The translations under genes and the position numbers were made by a program. Under the pieces are notes generated by a model. The model saw only the letters and a list, made by a program, of their open reading frames with translations, was not told where the DNA came from and did not search any database. A stretch of DNA of 64,000 nt from assembly GCF_014200175.1 (NCBI RefSeq), contig NZ_JACHBD010000012.1, forward strand, positions 124,001 to 188,000, written 5' to 3'. Positions 62,229 through 64,000 of the stretch are shown here, one piece after another (the stretch's first letter is position 1; each line of letters starts with the position of its first letter). Source of the DNA: Rhizobium lentis. Its GTDB lineage: Bacteria > Pseudomonadota > Alphaproteobacteria > Rhizobiales > Rhizobiaceae.

Positions 62229-64000
62229 CTACGCTTTGATGCGCACCATGTCGGGATCGTAGAGCGGCGCCAGCGACACCCGGCAGGGGATGCGTTCCCT
62301 GGCGACATCCAGCTCATAGCTGCCGGACAGGACGAAATCCTCCGTGACGCCGTCGGGATTGCGGACATAGCCGTAGCCGATCGGTTTTCCCAGCGTGTAG
62401 CCAAAGCCGCCGCTCGACAGCCAGCCGACGCGCTTGCCGTTGCGATAGATGGTTTCGCGGCCGAGCAGCACGATATCGGGATCGTCGGGAACGAAGCAGG
62501 CGAGGCGCTTCTTGACGCCGTCGGCAAGCTGCCGCTCGATCGCCTCGCGGCCGCTGAAGGGAATGTTCTTCCTGATCTTCACCGCCCAGCCGAGGCCGGC
62601 TTCAACCGGCGTGTGGTCGGGGCCGATATCGGAGCCCCAGGCGCGATAGCCCTTTTCCAGGCGGCAGCTCTCGATGGCGCGGTAGCCGGCATTGACAAGG
62701 CCGAACTCGCCGCCAGCAGCCATCAATACGTCATAGACCGTGGTCGCATATTCAATGGGAACATGCAGTTCGTAGCCGAGTTCGCCGACATAGGTGATGC
62801 GCAAGGCCCGCACGGGGCAGCCCGATATGCCGATGGTTCTGACGTGGCCGAAGGGGAAGGCGGCATTCGAGACGTCGCTGCCGGTGACCTTTTCCAGCAC
62901 GGCGCGTGCATTCGGTCCCATCAGCGACAGCACGGAATACGCCGAGGTGACGTCGACCAGTTCGGCATGCATCTCCGCCGGAATATTGCGTGCGATCCAG
63001 TTGAAGTCGTGGGTGGCGAAACCGGTGCCGGTGACGATGTAATATTCGTTCTCGGCGATCCGGGCGACGGTCAGGTCGCATTCGATGCCGCCCTTGTCGT
63101 TCAGCATCTGGGTATAGATGAGCGATCCCATGGGCCTTGCGACATCATTGGCGGCGATCCAGGAGAGTGCCGCCTCGGCATCCCTGCCCTTCAGCACGAA
63201 TTTGGCGAAGGAGGTCTGATCGAAGATGACGGCCGCCTCGCGCACCGCCTTGTGCTCGCGGCCGACGGCGTCGAACCAGTTCTGCCTGTTATAACTGTAG
63301 ACGTCCTTCGGCTCCTCATTGGCGAAGAGATCGGCAAACCAGTTCGGCCGCTCCCAGCCGAGCTTTTCGCCGAAACAGGCGCCCTGCGCCTTCAGCCGGT
63401 CATAGAGCGGCGATTTGCGGCAAGGGCGGCCGCTCGAATGCTCCTCGAAAGGCCAGGCCATGGTGTAGTGTTTGCCATAGGCTTCCAGCGTGCGGGTGCG
63501 CACCCAGTCGGTATCGAAATGCGGGCGGCCGAAACGGCGGATATCGACCGGCCAGAGATCGTAGGGCGGCTCGCCCTTCGTCACCCATTCGGCGAGCGCC
63601 ATGCCGGCGCCGCCGGCCGAGGCGATGCCGAAGGCGTTGAAACCAGCGCCGACGAAGAAATTCTTCAGCTCCGGTGCTTCGCCGAGAATGAAATTGCCAT
63701 CCGGCGTAAAACTTTCCGGGCCGTTCAGCAGCTGTTTGACGCCAACATTCTCCAGCGCCGGAACGCGGCCGAGCGCCTGTTCCATGATCTGCTCGAAATG
63801 CTCGAAATTGCTGTCCAGCAGCGTGTAGTGGAATCCTTCGGGGATGCCTTTCTCCGCCCAGGCAATGGGGTTCGGCTCATAGCCGCCCATGACGATGCCG
63901 CCGACCTCCTCCTTGTAATAGGTCAGGCGATCGGGATCGCGCAGCGTCGGCAGGTTGGAGGGCACACCGAAGGATTCGGTGATGATATATTGATGCTCGA
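62229..64000 (-). CDS. Dimethylglycine/sarcosine dehydrogenase-like protein, C-terminal part (start outside window)
   Basis: The open frame runs off the right edge (EHQYIITES at the edge); 590 residues are visible. First comes the end of the FAD-dependent oxidase domain (LPTLRDPDRLTYYKEEVGGI, GAGFNAFGIASAGGAGMALA). A GcvT-like aminomethyltransferase domain follows (about 230-580: WFDAVGREHKAVREAAVIFD, YVGELGYELHVPIEYA, ESCRLEKGYRAWGSDIGPDH). Such enzymes demethylate dimethylglycine or sarcosine and pass the one-carbon unit to tetrahydrofolate. Not obviously linked to the LysR cluster. Confidence 0.93.
   Translation of the reverse strand, partial: EHQYIITESFGVPSNLPTLRDPDRLTYYKEEVGGIVMGGYEPNPIAWAEKGIPEGFHYTLLDSNFEHFEQIMEQALGRVPALENVGVKQLLNGPESFTPDGNFILGEAPELKNFFVGAGFNAFGIASAGGAGMALAEWVTKGEPPYDLWPVDIRRFGRPHFDTDWVRTRTLEAYGKHYTMAWPFEEHSSGRPCRKSPLYDRLKAQGACFGEKLGWERPNWFADLFANEEPKDVYSYNRQNWFDAVGREHKAVREAAVIFDQTSFAKFVLKGRDAEAALSWIAANDVARPMGSLIYTQMLNDKGGIECDLTVARIAENEYYIVTGTGFATHDFNWIARNIPAEMHAELVDVTSAYSVLSLMGPNARAVLEKVTGSDVSNAAFPFGHVRTIGISGCPVRALRITYVGELGYELHVPIEYATTVYDVLMAAGGEFGLVNAGYRAIESCRLEKGYRAWGSDIGPDHTPVEAGLGWAVKIRKNIPFSGREAIERQLADGVKKRLACFVPDDPDIVLLGRETIYRNGKRVGWLSSGGFGYTLGKPIGYGYVRNPDGVTEDFVLSGSYELDVARERIPCRVSLAPLYDPDMVRIKA

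Overview
The window is chromosomal DNA from a fast-growing rhizobium, most likely the Rhizobium leguminosarum/etli group. The grounds are GC-rich codon use, alphaproteobacterial gene orders (dnaX-ybaB-recR; rimP-nusA-ylxR-infB-rbfA-truB-rpsO-pnp; fabI-fabB-fabA next to irr; cmk-rpsA) and rhizobial intergenic palindromes. The species call is inference.

Layout. 1-6.5 kb: end of dnaX, ybaB, a MOSC protein, recR, a lytic transglycosylase, a GNAT enzyme and an MFS exporter. 6.5-18.5 kb: the translation and transcription-factor operon, preceded by a promoter and a terminator-like leader hairpin, and interrupted by a YcxB-like membrane gene and an alpha/beta hydrolase. 18.5-26 kb: an RsmC-like methyltransferase, unsaturated fatty acid synthesis genes, irr and four small envelope-related genes. 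26.3-39.4 kb: an integrated element in a tRNA-Ala(GGC) gene. 39.4-49.6 kb: TIGR02300 protein, cmk, rpsA, a rhizobial hypothetical gene, RNase D, a MerR-XRE-cupin regulator, gabT-gabD and slyX. 49.8-52.7 kb: uxaC with a fructuronate reductase-like gene. 52.7-62.1 kb: a minus-strand cluster for uptake and breakdown of a shikimate/quinate-type compound (LysR, AroE-like dehydrogenase, branched-chain-type ABC transporter, frameshifted SMP-30 gene, 3-dehydroshikimate dehydratase). The right edge cuts a dimethylglycine/sarcosine dehydrogenase-like gene.

The most interesting region is the 13-kb element. It has a 23-bp direct repeat at its ends (3' end of tRNA-Ala), tandem 13-bp repeats just inside both ends, and a tyrosine integrase with a complete catalytic set. 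It carries no capsid, portal, terminase, polymerase or lysis gene. It does carry intact genes resembling two T7 ejection proteins, gp14 and gp16 (with an N-terminal transglycosylase). Three tandem sequences that closely resemble T7/T3 RNA polymerase promoters lie just upstream, although no phage RNA polymerase is encoded. A serine recombinase with its own inverted-repeat site, a MarR-like regulator, and a translationally coupled pair (DUF4365 nuclease-like protein plus a 373-aa partner) fill the right half. My best reading is a satellite or remnant of a T7-like phage whose ejection genes would be switched on only when a helper phage supplies the polymerase. That is a hypothesis; the promoter-like repeats, ends and gene content are seen directly.
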